From positions 270,353,574 to 270,417,573 of the forward strand of contig OY986435.1 of NCBI GenBank assembly GCA_963920525.1: a DNA stretch of 64,000 nucleotides, written 5' to 3'. Made by a program: the position numbers and the translations under genes. Below the pieces are notes generated by a model. The model was not told the origin of the DNA. It saw nothing but the letters and a program-made list of their open reading frames with translations, and searched no databases. Shown one piece after another: positions 42,061-56,555 of the stretch. Positions within the stretch are counted from its first letter, which is position 1, and each line of letters starts with the position of its first letter. Source of the stretch: Dichetophora obliterata (Eukaryota; Arthropoda; Insecta; Diptera; Sciomyzidae).

Positions 42061-44343
42061 TCCTTTTATGATGTATGGTTTAGAAGTTATGGCTAAAAAA
42101 TCAAAAAAATCGCAAAAAACCACGTCAAAAACTATGATTCTTGTAAAAAATTTTAACTAAGATTCTTGAAAAAAAATCAAATTCCAGAAAACTTTTTTCT
42201 GAATATGCAGTCTTGTGTATATATGTATTAGAAACAATTTGGTGTATAAATCGTCCTTGTAGGATGTATGGTTTGGGAGTTATGACGGAAAAAGCACATG
42301 TTTTTGGCCAGCTTCCACTCCAAAAAGTGTTCTACAACTCCTAAACTACAAGAGATAGAGCAAACGGCATTTGGACAAAGGAGTATCCCTTCTTAAGGAC
42401 GAGGACCTGGTGCTCATTTTAATGCATGAATCGTCCTTATCTGATATGTAGTTTTTATTTTAGAAAATAAATAAAAAAATAAAAATTGACATAAAAAGGG
42501 CACATGAAATTAACATGAAATCTAATTTTTAAAATTATTTTAAGAATACAGTCTTGTGGGCAGTAGCTTAAGAAACATTTTGATGCATAAATCGTCCTTT
42601 TATGATGTATGGTTTAGAAGTTATGGCTAAAAAATCAAAAAAATCAAATTCCAGAAAACTTTTTTCTGAATATGCAGTCTTGTGTATATATGTATTAGAA
42701 ACAATTTGGTGTATAAATCGTCCTTGTAGGATGTATGCTTTGGGAGTTATGACGGAAAAAGTACATGTTTTTGGCCAGCTTCCACTCCAAAAAGTGTTCT
42801 ACAACTCCTAAACTACAAGAGATAGAGCAAACGGCATTTCGACAAAGGACTATCCCTTCTTAAGGACGAGGACCTGGTGCTCATTTTAATGCATGAATCG
42901 TCCTTATCTGATATGTAGTTTTTATTTTAGAAAATAAATAAAAAAAATAAAAATTGACAAAAAAGGGCACATGAAATTAACATGAAATCTAATTTTTAAA
43001 ATTATTTTAAGGATACAGTCTTGTGGGCAGTAGCTTAAGGAACATTTTGATGCATAAATCGTCCTTTTATGATGTATGGTTTAGAAGTTATGGCTAAAAA
43101 ATCAAAAAAATCGCAAAAATCCACGTCAAAAACTATGATTCATGTAAAAAATTTTAACTAAGATTCTTGAAAAAAAAAATCAAATTCCAGAAAACTTTTT
43201 TCAAACTTTTTTCTGAATATGCAGTCTTGTGTATATATGTATTAGAAACAATTTGGTCTATAAATCGTCCTTGTAGGATGTATGGTTTGGGAGTTATGAC
43301 GGAAAAAGCACATGTTTTTGGTCAGCTTCCACTCCAAAAAGTGTTCTACAACTCCTAAACTACAAGAGATAGAGCAAACGGCATTTGGACAAAGGAGTAT
43401 CCCTTCTTAAGGACGAGGACCTGGTGCTCATTTTAATGCATGAAGCGTCCTTATCTGATATGTAGTTTTTATTTTAGAAAATAAATAAAAAAAATAAAAA
43501 TTGACAAAAAAGGGCACATGAAATTAACATGAAATCTAATTTTTAAAATTATTTTAAGGATACAGTCTTGTGGGCAGTAGCTTAAGGAACATTTTGATGC
43601 ATAAATCGTCCTTTTATGATGTATGGTTTAGAAGTTATGGCTAAAAAATCAAAAAAATCGCAAAAAACCACGTCAAAAACTATGATTCATGTAAAAAATT
43701 TTAACTAAGATTCTTGAAAAAAAATCAAATTCCAGAAAACTTTTTTCAAACTTTTTTCTGAATATGCAGTCTTGTGTTTATATGTATTAGAAACAATTTG
43801 GTGTATAAATCGTCCTTGTAGGATGTATGGTTTGGGAGTTATGACGGAAAAAGCACATGTTTTTGGCCAGCTTCCACTCCAAAAAGTGTCTACAACTCCT
43901 AAACTACAAGAGATAGAGCAAACGGCATTTGGACAAAGGACTATCCCTTCTTAAGGACGAGGACCTGGTGCTCATTTTAATGCATGAATCGTCCTTATCT
44001 GATATGTAGTTTTTATTTTAGAAAATAAATAAAAAAAATAAAAATTGACAAAAAAGGGCACATGAAATTAACATGAAATCTAATTTTTAAAATTATTTTA
44101 AGGATACAGTCTTGTGGGCAGTAGCTTAAGGAATATTTTGATGCATAAATCGTCCTTTTATGATGTATGGTTTAGAAGTTATGGCTAAAAAATCAAAAAA
44201 ATCACAAAAAACCACGTCAAAAACTATGATTCTTGTAAAAAATTTTAACAAGATTCTTGAAAAAAAATCAAATTCCAGAAAACTTTTTTCTGAATATGCA
44301 GTCTTGTGTATATATGTATTAGAAACAATTTGGTGTATAAATC

Positions 44344-47300
44344 GTCCTTGTAGGATGTATGGTTTGGGAGTTATGACGGAAAAAGCACATGTTTTTGGCC
44401 AGCTTCCACTCCAAAAAGTGTTCTACAACTCCTAAACTACAAGAGTTAGAGCAAACGGCATCTGGACAAAGGAGTATCCCTTCTTAAGGACGAGGACCTG
44501 GTGCTCATTTTTAAGCATGAATCGTCCTTATCTGATATGTAGTTTTTATTTTAGAAAATAAATAAAAAAAATAAAAATTGACAAAAAAGGGCACATGAAA
44601 TTAACATGAAATCTAATTTTTAAAATTATTTTAAGGATACAGTCTTGTGGGCAGTAGCTTAAGGAACATTTTGATGCATAAATCGTCCTTTTATGATGTA
44701 TGGTTTAGAAGTTATGGCTAAAAAATCAAAAAAATCGCAAAAAACCACGTCAAAAACTATGATTCATGTAAAAAATTTTAACTAAGATTCTTGAAAAAAA
44801 AATCAAATTCCAGAAAACTTTTTTCTGAATATGCAGTCTTGTGTATATATGTATTAGAAACAATTTGGTCTATAAATCGTCCTTGTAGGATGTATGGTTT
44901 GGGAGTTATGACGGAAAAAGCACATGTTTTTGGTCAGCTTCCACTCCAAAAAGTGTTCTACAACTCCTAAACTACAAGAGATAGAGCAAACGGCATTTGG
45001 ACAAAGGAGTATCCCTTCTTAAGGACGAGGACCTGGTGCTCATTTTAATGCATGAATCGTCCTTATCTGATATGTAGTTTTTATTTTAGAAAATAAATAA
45101 AAAAAATAAAAATTGACAAAAAAGGGCACATGAAATTAACATGAAATCTAATTTTTAAAATTATTTTAAGGATACAGTCTTGTGGGCAGTAGCTTAAGGA
45201 ACATTTTGATGCAGAAATCGTTCTTTTATGATGTATGGTTTAGAAGTTATGGCTAAAAAATCAAAAAAATCGCAAAAAACCACGTCAAAAACTATGATTC
45301 AGGTAAAAAATTTTAACTAAGATTCTTGAAAAAAAATCAAATTCCAGAAAACTTTTTTCAAACTTTTTTCTGAATATGCAGTCTTGTGTATATATGTATT
45401 AGAAACAATTTGGTGTATAAATCGTCCTTGTAGGATGTATGGTTTGGGAGTTATGAGGGAAAAAGCACATGTTTTTGGTCAGCTTCCAGAGATAAGAGAT
45501 AGAGCAAACGGCATTTGGACAAAGGACTATCCCTTCTTAAGGACGAGGACCTGGTGCTCATTTTAATGCATGAATCGTCCTTATCTGATATGTAGTTTTT
45601 ATTTTAGAAAATAAACAAAAAAAATAAAAATTGACAAAAAAGGGCACATGAAATTAACATGAAATCTAATTTTTAAAATTATTTTAAGGATACAGTCTTG
45701 TGGGCAGTAGCTTAAGGAACATTTTGATGCATAAATCGTCCTTTTATGATGTACGGTTTAGAAGTTATGGCTAAAAAATCAAAAAAATCGCAAAAAACCA
45801 CGTCAAAAACTATGATTCTTGTAAAAAATTTTAACTAAGATTCTTGAAAAAAAATCAAATTCCAGAAAACTTTTTTCTGAATATGCAGTCTTGTGTATAT
45901 ATGTATTAGAAACAATTTGGTGTATAAATCGTCCTTGTAGGATGTATGGTTTGGGAGTTATGACGGAAAAAGCACATGTTTTTGGCCAGCTTCCACTCCA
46001 AAAAGTGTTCTACAACTCCTAAACTACAAGAGATAGAGCAAACGGCATTTGGACAAAGGAGTATCCCTTCTTAAGGACGAGGACCTGGTGCTCATTTTAA
46101 TGCATGAATCGTCCTTATCTGATATGTAGTTTTTATTTTAGAAAATAAATAAAAAAAATAAAAATTGACAAAAAAGGGCACATGAAATTAACATGAAATC
46201 TTGTGTATATATGTATTAGAAACAATTTGGTGTATAAATGGTCCTTGTAGGATGTATGGTTTGGGAGTTATGATCAAAAAAGCACATGTTTTTGGCCAGC
46301 TTCCACTCCAAAAAGTGTTCTACAACTCCTAAACTACAAGAGATAGAGCAAACGGCATTTGGACAAAGGACTATCCCTTCTTAAGGACGAGGACCTGGTG
46401 CTCATTTTAATGCATCAATCGTCCTTATCTGATATGTAGTTTTTATTTTAGAAAATAAATAAAAAAAATAAAAATTGACAAAAAAGGGCACATGAAATTA
46501 ACATGAAATCTAATTTTTAAAATTATTTTAAGAATACAGTCTTGTGGGCAGTAGCTTAAGGAACATTTTGATGCATAAATCGTCCTTTTATGATGTATGG
46601 TTTAGAAGTTATGGCTAAAAAATCAAAAAAATCGCAAAAAACCACGTCAAAAACTATGATTCATGTAAAAAATTTTAACTAAGATTCTTGAAAAAAAATC
46701 AAATTCCAGAAAACTTTTTTCTGAATATGCAGTCTTGTGTATATATGTATTAGAAACAATTTGGTGTATAAATGGTCCTTGTAGGATGTATGGTTTGGGA
46801 GTTATGACGGAAAAAGCACATGTTTTTGGCCAGCTTCCACTCCAAAAAGTGTTCAACAACTCCTAAACTACAAGAGTTAGAGCAAACGGCATCTGGACAA
46901 AGGAGTATCCCTTCTTAAGGACGAGGACCTGGTGCTCATTTTAATGCATGAATCGTCCTTATCTGATATGTAGTTTTTATTTTAGAAAATAAATAAAAAA
47001 AATAAAAATTGACAAAAAAGGGCACATGAAATTAACATGAAATCTAATTTTTAAAATTATTTTAAGGATACAGTCTTGTGGGCAGTAGCTTAAGGAACAT
47101 TTTGATGCATAAATCGTCCTTTTATGATGTATTGTTTAGAAGTTATGGCTAAAAAATCAAAAAAATCGCAAAAAACCACGTCAAAAACTATGATTCATGT
47201 AAAAAATTTTAACTAAGATTCTTGAAAAAAAATCAAATTCCAGAAAACTTCTGAATATGCAGTCTTGTGTATATATGTAATAGAAACAATTTGGTGTATA

Positions 47301-49889
47301 AATCGTCCTTGTAGGATGTATGGTTTGGGAGTTATGACGGAAAAAGCACATGTTTTTGGTCAGCTTCCACTCCAAAAAGTGTTCTACAACTCCTAAACTA
47401 CAAGAGATAGTGCAAACGGCATTTGGACAAAGGAGTATCCCTTCTTAAGGACGAGGACCTGGTGCTCATTTTAATGCATGAATCGTCCTTATCTGATATG
47501 TAGTTTTTATTTTAGAAAATAAATAAAAAAAATAAAAATTGACAAAAAAGGGCACATGAAATTAACATGAAATCTAATTTTTAAAATTATTTTAAGGAAA
47601 CAGTCTTGTGGACAGTAGCTTAAGAAACATTTTGATGCATAAATCGTCCTTTTATGATGTATGGTTTAGAAGTTATGGCTAAAAAATCAAAAAAATCAAA
47701 TTCCAGAAAACTTTTTTCTGAATATGCAGTCTTGTGTATATATGTATTAGAAACAATTTGGTGTGTAAATCGTCCTTGTAGGATGTATGGTTCGGGAGTT
47801 ATGACGGAAAAAGCACATGTTTTTGGCCAGCTTCCACTCCAAAAAGTGTTCTACAACTCCTAAACTACAAGAGATAGAGCAAACGGCATTTGGACAAAGG
47901 ACTATCCCTTCTTAAGGACGAGGACCTGGTGCTCATTTTAATGCATGAATCGTCCTTATCTGATATGTAGTTTTTATTTTAGAAAATAAATAAAAAAAAT
48001 AAAAATTGACAAAAAAGGGCACATGAAATTAACATGAAATCTAATTTTTAAAATTATTTTAAGGATACAGTCTTGTGGGCAGTAGCTTAAGGAACATTTT
48101 GATGCATAAATCGTCCTTTTATGATGTATGGTTAAGAAGTTATGGCTAAAAAATAAAAAAAATCACAAAAAACCACGTCAAAAACTATGATTCTTGTAAA
48201 AAATTTTAACTAAGATTCTTGAAAAAAAATCAAATTCCAGAAAACTTCTGAATATGCAGTCTTGTGTATATATGTATTAGAAACAATTTGGTGTATAAAT
48301 CGTCCTTGTAGGATGTATGGTTTGGGAGTTATGACGGAAAAGCACATGTTTTTGGCCAGCTTCCACTCCAAAAAGTGTTCTACAACTCCTAAACTACAAG
48401 AGTTAGAGCAAACGGCATCTGGACAAAGGAGTATCCCTTCTTAAGGACGAGGACCTGGTGCTCATTTTTAAGCATGAATCGTCCTTATCTGATATGTAGT
48501 TTTTATTTTAGAAAATAAATAAAAAAAATAAAAATTGACAAAAAAGGGCACATGAAATTAACATGAAATCTAATTTTTAAAATTATTTTAAGGATACAGT
48601 CTTGTGGGCAGTAGCTTAAGGAACATTTTGATGCATAAATCGTCCTTTTATGATGTATGGTTTAGAAGTTATGGCTAAAAAATCAAAAAAATCGCAAAAA
48701 ACCACGTCAAAAACTATGATTCATGTAAAAAATTTTAACTAAGATTCTTGAAAAAAAAATCAAATTCCAGAAAACTTTTTTCTGAATATGCAGTCTTGTG
48801 TATATATGTATTAGAAACAATTTGGTCTATAAATCGTCCTTGTAGGATGTATGGTTTGGGAGTTATGACGGAAAAAGCACATGTTTTTGGTCAGCTTCCA
48901 CTCCAAAAAGTGTTCTACAACTCCTAAACTACAAGAGATAGAGCAAACGGCATTTGGACAAAGGAGTATCCCTTCTTAAGGACGAGGACCTGGTGCTCAT
49001 TTTAATGCATGAATCGTCCTTATCTGATATGTAGTTTTTATTTTAGAAAATAAATAAAAAAAATAAAAATTGACAAAAAAGGGCACATGAAATTAACATG
49101 AAATCTAATTTTTAAAATTATTTTAAGGATACAGTCTTGTGGGCAGTAGCTTAAGGAACATTTTGATGCAGAAATCGTTCTTTTATGATGTATGGTTTAG
49201 AAGTTATGGCTAAAAAATCAAAAAAATCGCAAAAAACCACGTCAAAAACTATGATTCATGTAAAAAATTTTAACTAAGATTCTTGAAAAAAAATCAAATT
49301 CCAGAAAACTTTTTTCAAACTTTTTTCTGAATATGCAGTCTTGTGTATATATGTATTAGAAACAATTTGGTGTATAAATCGTCCTTGTAGGATGTATGGT
49401 TTGGGAGTTATGACGGAAAAAGAACATGTTTTTGGCCAGCTTCCAGAGATAAGAGATAGAGCAAACGGCATTTGGACAAAGGACTATCCCTTCTTAAGGA
49501 CGAGGACCTGGTGCTCATTTTAATGCATGAATCGTCCTTATCTGATATGTAGTTTTTATTTTAGAAAATAAATAAAAAAAATAAAAATTGACAAAAAAGA
49601 CCACATGAAATTAACATGAAATCTAATTTTTAAAATTATTTTAAGGATACAGTCTTGTGGACAGTAGCTTAAGGAACATTTTGATGCATAAATCGTCCTT
49701 TTGTGATGTATGGTTTAGAAGTTATGGCTAAAAAATAAAAAAAATCGCAAAAAACCACGTCAAAAACTATGATTCATGTAAAAAATTTCAACTAAGATTC
49801 TTGAAAAAAAATCAAATTCCAGAAAACTTTTTTTCTGAATATGCAGTCTTGTGTATATATGTATTAGAAACAATTTGGTGTATAAATCG
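44344..49889 (+). repeat. 3,957-bp higher-order repeat, first pair
   Basis: Anchors 44344, 44879, 45424 and 45931 are matched at 48302, 48836, 49381 and 49889, offset 3,957-3,958 bp. Both sets share rare variants: CATTTTTAAGCATGAATC, TTGGTCTATAAATC, GATGCAGAAATCGTTC, TTTTTTCAAACTTTTTTC and TTCCAGAGATAAGAGATAG. Confidence 0.9.
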
Positions 49890-50319
49890 TCCTTGTAGGA
49901 TGTATGGTTTGGGAGTTATGAGGGAAAAAGCACATGTTTTTGGTCAGCTTCCACTCCAAAAAGTGTTCTACAACTCCTAAACTACAAGAGATAGAGCAAA
50001 CGGCATTTGGACAAAGGACTATCCCTTCTCAAGGACGAGGACCTGGTGCTCATTTTAATGCATGAATCGTCCTTATCTGATATGTAGTTTTTATTTTAGA
50101 AAATAAATAAAAAAAATAAAAATTGACAAAAAAGGGCACATGAAATTAACATGAAATCTAATTTTTAAAATTATTTTAAGGATACAGTCTTGTGGGCAGT
50201 AGCTTAAGGAACATTTTGATGCATAAATCGTCCTTTTATGATGTACGGTTTAGAAGTTATGGCTAAAAAATCAAAAAAATCGCAAAAAACCACGTCAAAA
50301 ACTATGATTCTTGTAAGAA

Positions 50320-52600
50320 ATTTTAACTAAGATTCTTGAAAAAAAATCAAATTCCAGAAAACTTTTTTCTGAATATGCAGTCTTGTGTATATATGTATTA
50401 GAAACAATTTGGTGTATAAATCGTCCTTGTAGGATGTATGGTTTGGGAGTTATGAGGGAAAAAGCACATGTTTTTGGTCAGCTTCCACTCCAAAAAGTGT
50501 TCTACAACTCCTAAACTACAAGAGATAGAGCAAACGGCATTTGGACAAAGGACTATCCCTTCTCAAGGACGAGGACCTGGTGCTCATTTTAATGCATGAA
50601 TCGTCCTTATCTGATATGTAGTTTTTATTTTAGAAAATAAATAAAAAAAAAAAAAATTGACACAAAAGGGCACATGAAATTAACATGAAATCTAATTTTT
50701 AAAATTATTTTAAGGATACAGTCTTGTGGGCAGTAGCTTAAGGAACATTTTGATGCATAAATCGTTCTTTTATGATGTATGGTTTAGAAGTTATGGCTAA
50801 AAAATCAAAAAAATCGCAAAAAAACACGTCAAAAACTATGATTCTTGTAAAAAATTTTAACTAAGATTCTTGAAAAAAAAATCAAATTCCAGAAAACTTT
50901 TTTCTGAATATGCAGTCTTGTGTATATATGTATTAGAAACCATATGGTGTATAAATCGTCCTTGTAGGATGTATGGTTTGGGAGTTATGACGGAAAAAGC
51001 ACATGTTTTTGGCCAGCTTCCACTCCAAAAAGTGTTCTACAACTCCTAAACTACAAGAGTTAGAGCAAACGGCATCTGGACAAAGGAGTATCCCTTCTTA
51101 AGGACGAGGACCTGGTGCTCATTTTAATGCATGAATCGTCCTTATCTGATATGTAGTTTTTATTTTAGAAAATAAATAAAAAAAATAAAAATTGACAAAA
51201 AAGGGCACATGAAATTAACATGAAATCTAATTTTTAAAATTATTTTAAGGATACAGTCTTGTGGGCAGTAGCTTAAGGAACATTTTGATGCATAAATCGT
51301 CCTTTTATGATGTATGGTTTAGAAGTTATGGCTAAAAAATCAAAAAAATCGCAAAAAACCACGTCAAAAACTATGATTCATGTAAAAAATTTTAACAAGA
51401 TTCTTGAAAAAAAATCAAATTCCAGAAAACTTTTTTCTGAATATGCAGTCTTGTGTATATATGTATTAGAAACAATTTGGTGTATAAATCGTCCTTGTAG
51501 GATGTATGGTTTGGGAGTTATGACGGAAAAAGCACATGTTTTTGGCCAGCTTCCAGAGATAAGAGATAGAGCAAACGGCATTTGGACAAAGGACTATCCC
51601 TTCTTAAGGACGAGGACCTGGTGCTCATTTTAATGCATGAATCGTCCTTATCTGATATGTAGTTTTTATTTTAGAAAATAAATAAAAAAAATAAAAATTG
51701 ACAAAAAAGGGCACATGAAATTAACATGAAATCTAATTTTTAAAATTATTTTAAGGATACAGTCTTGTGGGCAGTAGCTTAAGGAACATTTTGATGCATA
51801 AATCGTCCTTTTATGATGTACGGTTTAGAAGTTATGGCTAAAAAATCAAAAAAATCGCAAAAAACCACGTCAAAAACTATGATTCTTGTAAGAAATTTTA
51901 ACTAAGATTCTTGAAAAAAAATCAAATTCCAGAAAACTTTTTTCTGAATATGCAGTCTTGTGTATATATGTATTAGAAACAATTTGGTGTATAAATCGTC
52001 CTTGTAGGATGTATGGTTTGGGAGTTATGACGGAAAAAGCACATGTTTTTGGCCAGCTTCCACTCCAAAAAGTGTTCTACAACTCCTAAACTACAAGAGA
52101 TAGAGCAAACGGCATTTGGACAAAGGAGTATCCCTTCTTAAGGACGAGGACCTGGTGCTCATTTTAATGCATGAATCGTCCTTATCTGATATGTAGTTTT
52201 TATTTTAGAAAATAAATAAAAAAAATAAAAATTGACAAAAAAGGGCACATGAAATTAACATGAAATCTTGTGTATATATGTATTAGAAACAATTTGGTGT
52301 ATAAATGGTCCTTGTAGGATGTATGGTTTGGGAGTTATGATGGAAAAAGCACATGTTTTTGGCCAGCTTCCACTCCAAAATGTGTTCTACAACTCCTAAA
52401 CTACAAGAGATAGAGCAAACGGCATTTGGACAAAGGACTATCCCTTCTTAAGGACGAGGACCTGGTGCTCATTTTAATGCATCAATCGTCCTTATCTGAT
52501 ATGTAGTTTTTATTTTAGAAAATAAATAAAAAAAAATAAAAATTGACAAAAAAGGGCACATGAAATTAACATGAAATCTAATTTTTAAAATTATTTTAAG
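50320..52600 (+). repeat. 2.28-kb block duplicated at 54275-56555 (copy 1)
   Basis: Six anchors (50423-52843) recur at exactly +3,955 bp (54378-56798). Private variants are shared: TTGACACAAAAGGGC, GCAAAAAAACACGTC, GAAACCATATGGTG and CTCCAAAATGTGTTC. A few substitutions distinguish the copies, such as CATCTGGAC versus CATCTGAAC. Confidence 0.92.
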
Positions 52601-54274
52601 AATACAGTCTTGTGGGCAGTAGCTTAAGGAACATTTTGATGCATAAATCGTCCTTTTATGATGTATGGTTTAGAAGTTATGGCTAAAAAATCAAAAAAAT
52701 CGCAAAAAACCACGTCAAAAACTATGATTCATGTAAAAAATTTTAACTAAGATTCTTGAAAAAAAATCAAATTCCAGAAAACTTTTTTCTGAATATGCAG
52801 TCTTGTGTATATATGTATTAGAAACAATTTGGTGTATAAATGGTCCTTGTAGGATGTATGGTTTGGGAGTTATGACGGAAAAAGCACATGTTTTTGGCCA
52901 GCTTCCACTCCAAAAAGTGTTCAACAACTCCTAAACTACAAGAGTTAGAGCAAACGGCATCTGGACAAAGGAGTATCCCTTCTTAAGGACGAGGACCTGG
53001 TGCTCATTTTAATGCATGAATCGTCCTTATCTGATATGTAGTTTTTATTTTAGAAAATAAATAAAAAAAATAAAAATTGACAAAAAAGGGCACATGAAAT
53101 TAACATGAAATCTAATTTTTAAAATTATTTTAAGGATACAGTCTTGTGGGCAGTAGCTTAAGGAACATTTTGATGCATAAATCGTCCTTTTATGATGTAT
53201 GGTTTAGAAGTTATGGCTAAAAAATCAAAAAAATCGCAAAAAACCACGTCAAAAACTATGATTCATGTAAAAAATTTTAACAAGATTCTTGAAAAAAAAT
53301 CAAATTCCAGAAAACTTTTTTCTGAATATGCAGTCTTGTGTATATATGTATTAGAAACAATTTGGTGTATAAATCGTCCTTGTAGGATGTATGGTTTGGG
53401 AGTTATGACGGAAAAAGCACATGTTTTTGGCCAGCTTCCACTCCAAAAAGTGTTCTACAACTCCTAAACTACAAGAGATAGAGCAAACGGCATTTGGACA
53501 AAGGAGTATCCCTTCTTAAGGACGAGGACCTGGTGCTCATATTAATGCATGAATCGTCCTTATCTGATATGTAGTTTTTATTTTAGAAAATAAATAATAA
53601 AAATAAAAATTGACAAAAAAGGGCACATGAAATTAACATGAAATCTAATTTTTAAAATTATTTTAAGGATACAGTCTTGTGGGCAGTAGCTTAAGAAACA
53701 TTTTGATGCATAAATCGTCCTGTTATGATGTATGGTTTAGAAGTTATGGCTAAAAAATCAAAAAAATCAAATTCCAGAAAACTTTTTTCTGAATATGCAG
53801 TCTTGTGTATATATGTATTAGAAACAATTTGGTGTGTAAATCGTCCTTGTAGGATGTATGGTTTGGGAGTTATGACGGAAAAAGCACATGTTTTTGGCCA
53901 GCTTCCACTCCAAAAAGTGTTCTACAACTCCTAAACTACAAGAGATAGAGCAAACGGCATTTGGACAAAGGACTATCCCTTCTTAAGGACGAGGACCTGG
54001 TGCTCATTTTAATGCATGAATCGTCCTTATCTGATATGTAGTTTTTATTTTAGAAAATAAATAAAAAAAATAAAAATTGACAAAAAAGGGCACATGAAAT
54101 TAACATGAAATCTAATTTTTAAAATTATTTTAAGGATACAGTCTTGTGGGCAGTAGCTTAAGGAACATTTTGATGCATAAATCGTCCTTTTATGATGTAT
54201 GGTTTAGAAGTTATGGCTAAAAAATCAAAAAAATCGCAAAAAACCACGTCAAAAACTATGATTCTTGTAAAAAA

Positions 54275-56555
54275 TTTTAACTAAGATTCTTGAAAAAAAA
54301 ATCAAATTCCAGAAAACTTTTTTCTGAATATGCAGTCTTGTGTATATATGTATTAGAAACAATTTGGTGTATAAATCGTCCTTGTAGGATGTATGGTTTG
54401 GGAGTTATGAGGGAAAAAGCACATGTTTTTGGTCAGCTTCCACTCCAAAAAGTGTTCTACAACTCCTAAACTACAAGAGATAGAGCAAACGGCATTTGGA
54501 CAAAGGACTATCCCTTCTCAAGGACGAGGACCTGGTGCTCATTTTAATGCATGAATCGTCCTTATCTGATATGTAGTTTTTATTTTAGAAAATAAATAAA
54601 AAAAAAAAAAATTGACACAAAAGGGCACATGAAATTAACATGAAATCTAATTTTTAAAATTATTTTAAGGATACAGTCTTGTGGGCAGTAGCTTAAGGAA
54701 CATTTTGATGCATAAATCGTTCTTTTATGATGTATGGTTTAGAAGTTATGGCTAAAAAATCAAAAAAATCGCAAAAAAACACGTCAAAAACTATGATTCT
54801 TGTAAAAAATTTTAACTAAGATTCTTGAAAAAAAAATCAAATTCCAGAAAACTTTTTTCTGAATATGCAGTCTTGTGTATATATGTATTAGAAACCATAT
54901 GGTGTATAAATCGTCCTTGTAGGATGTATGGTTTGGGAGTTATGACGGAAAAAGCACATGTTTTTGGCCAGCTTCCACTCCAAAAAGTGTTCTACAACTC
55001 CTAAACTACAAGAGTTAGAGCAAACGGCATCTGAACAAAGGAGTATCCCTTCTTAAGGACGAGGACCTGGTGCTCATTTTAATGCATGAATCGTCCTTAT
55101 CTGATATGTAGTTTTTATTTTAGAAAATAAATAAAAAAAATAAAAATTGACAAAAAAGGGCACATGAAATTAACATGAAATCTAATTTTTAAAATTATTT
55201 TAAGGATACAGTCTTGTGGGCAGTAGCTTAAGGAACATTTTGATGCATAAATCGTCCTTTTATGATGTATGGTTTAGAAGTTATGGCTAAAAAATCAAAA
55301 AAATCGCAAAAAACCACGTCAAAAACTATGATTCATGTAAAAAATTTTAACAAGATTCTTGAAAAAAAATCAAATTCCAGAAAACTTTTTTCTGAATATG
55401 CAGTCTTGTGTATATATGTATTAGAAACAATTTGGTGTATAAATCGTCCTTGTAGGATGTATGGTTTGGGAGTTATGACGGAAAAAGCACATGTTTTTGG
55501 CCAGCTTCCAGAGATAAGAGATAGAGCAAACGGCATTTGGACAAAGGACTATCCCTTCTTAAGGACGAGGACCTGGTGCTCATTTTAATGCATGAATCGT
55601 CCTTATCTGATATGTAGTTTTTATTTTAGAAAATAAATAAAAAAAATAAAAATTGACAAAAAAGGGCACATGAAATTAACATGAAATCTAATTTTTAAAA
55701 TTATTTTAAGGATACAGTCTTGTGGGCAGTAGCTTAAGGAACATTTTGATGCATAAATCGTCCTTTTATGATGTACGGTTTAGAAGTTATGGCTAAAAAA
55801 TCAAAAAAATCGCAAAAAACCACGTCAAAAACTATGATTCTTGTAAGAAATTTTAACTAAGATTCTTGAAAAAAAATCAAATTCCAGAAAACTTTTTTCT
55901 GAATATGCAGTCTTGTGTATATATGTATTAGAAACAATTTGGTGTATAAATCGTCCTTGTAGGATGTATGGTTTGGGAGTTATGACGGAAAAAGCACATG
56001 TTTTTGGCCAGCTTCCACTCCAAAAAGTGTTCTACAACTCCTAAACTACAAGAGATAGAGCAAACGGCATTTGGACAAAGGAGTATCCCTTCTTAAGGAC
56101 GAGGACCTGGTGCTCATTTTAATGCATGAATCGTCCTTATCTGATATGTAGTTTTTATTTTAGAAAATAAATAAAAAAAATAAAAATTGACAAAAAAGGG
56201 CACATGAAATTAACATGAAATCTTGTGTATATATGTATTAGAAACAATTTGGTGTATAAATGGTCCTTGTAGGATGTATGGTTTGGGAGTTATGATGGAA
56301 AAAGCACATGTTTTTGGCCAGCTTCCACTCCAAAATGTGTTCTACAACTCCTAAACTACAAGAGATAGAGCAAACGGCATTTGGACAAAGGACTATCCCT
56401 TCTTAAGGACGAGGACCTGGTGCTCATTTTAATGCATCAATCGTCCTTATCTGATATGTAGTTTTTATTTTAGAAAATAAATAAAAAAAAATAAAAATTG
56501 ACAAAAAAGGGCACATGAAATTAACATGAAATCTAATTTTTAAAATTATTTTAAG
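54275..56555 (+). repeat. 2.28-kb block (copy 2)
   Basis: Copy of 50320-52600 with 3,955-bp spacing. After about 56555 it diverges: copy 2 carries GATGCAGAAATCGTTC where copy 1 has GATGCATAAATCGTCC. Confidence 0.92.
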
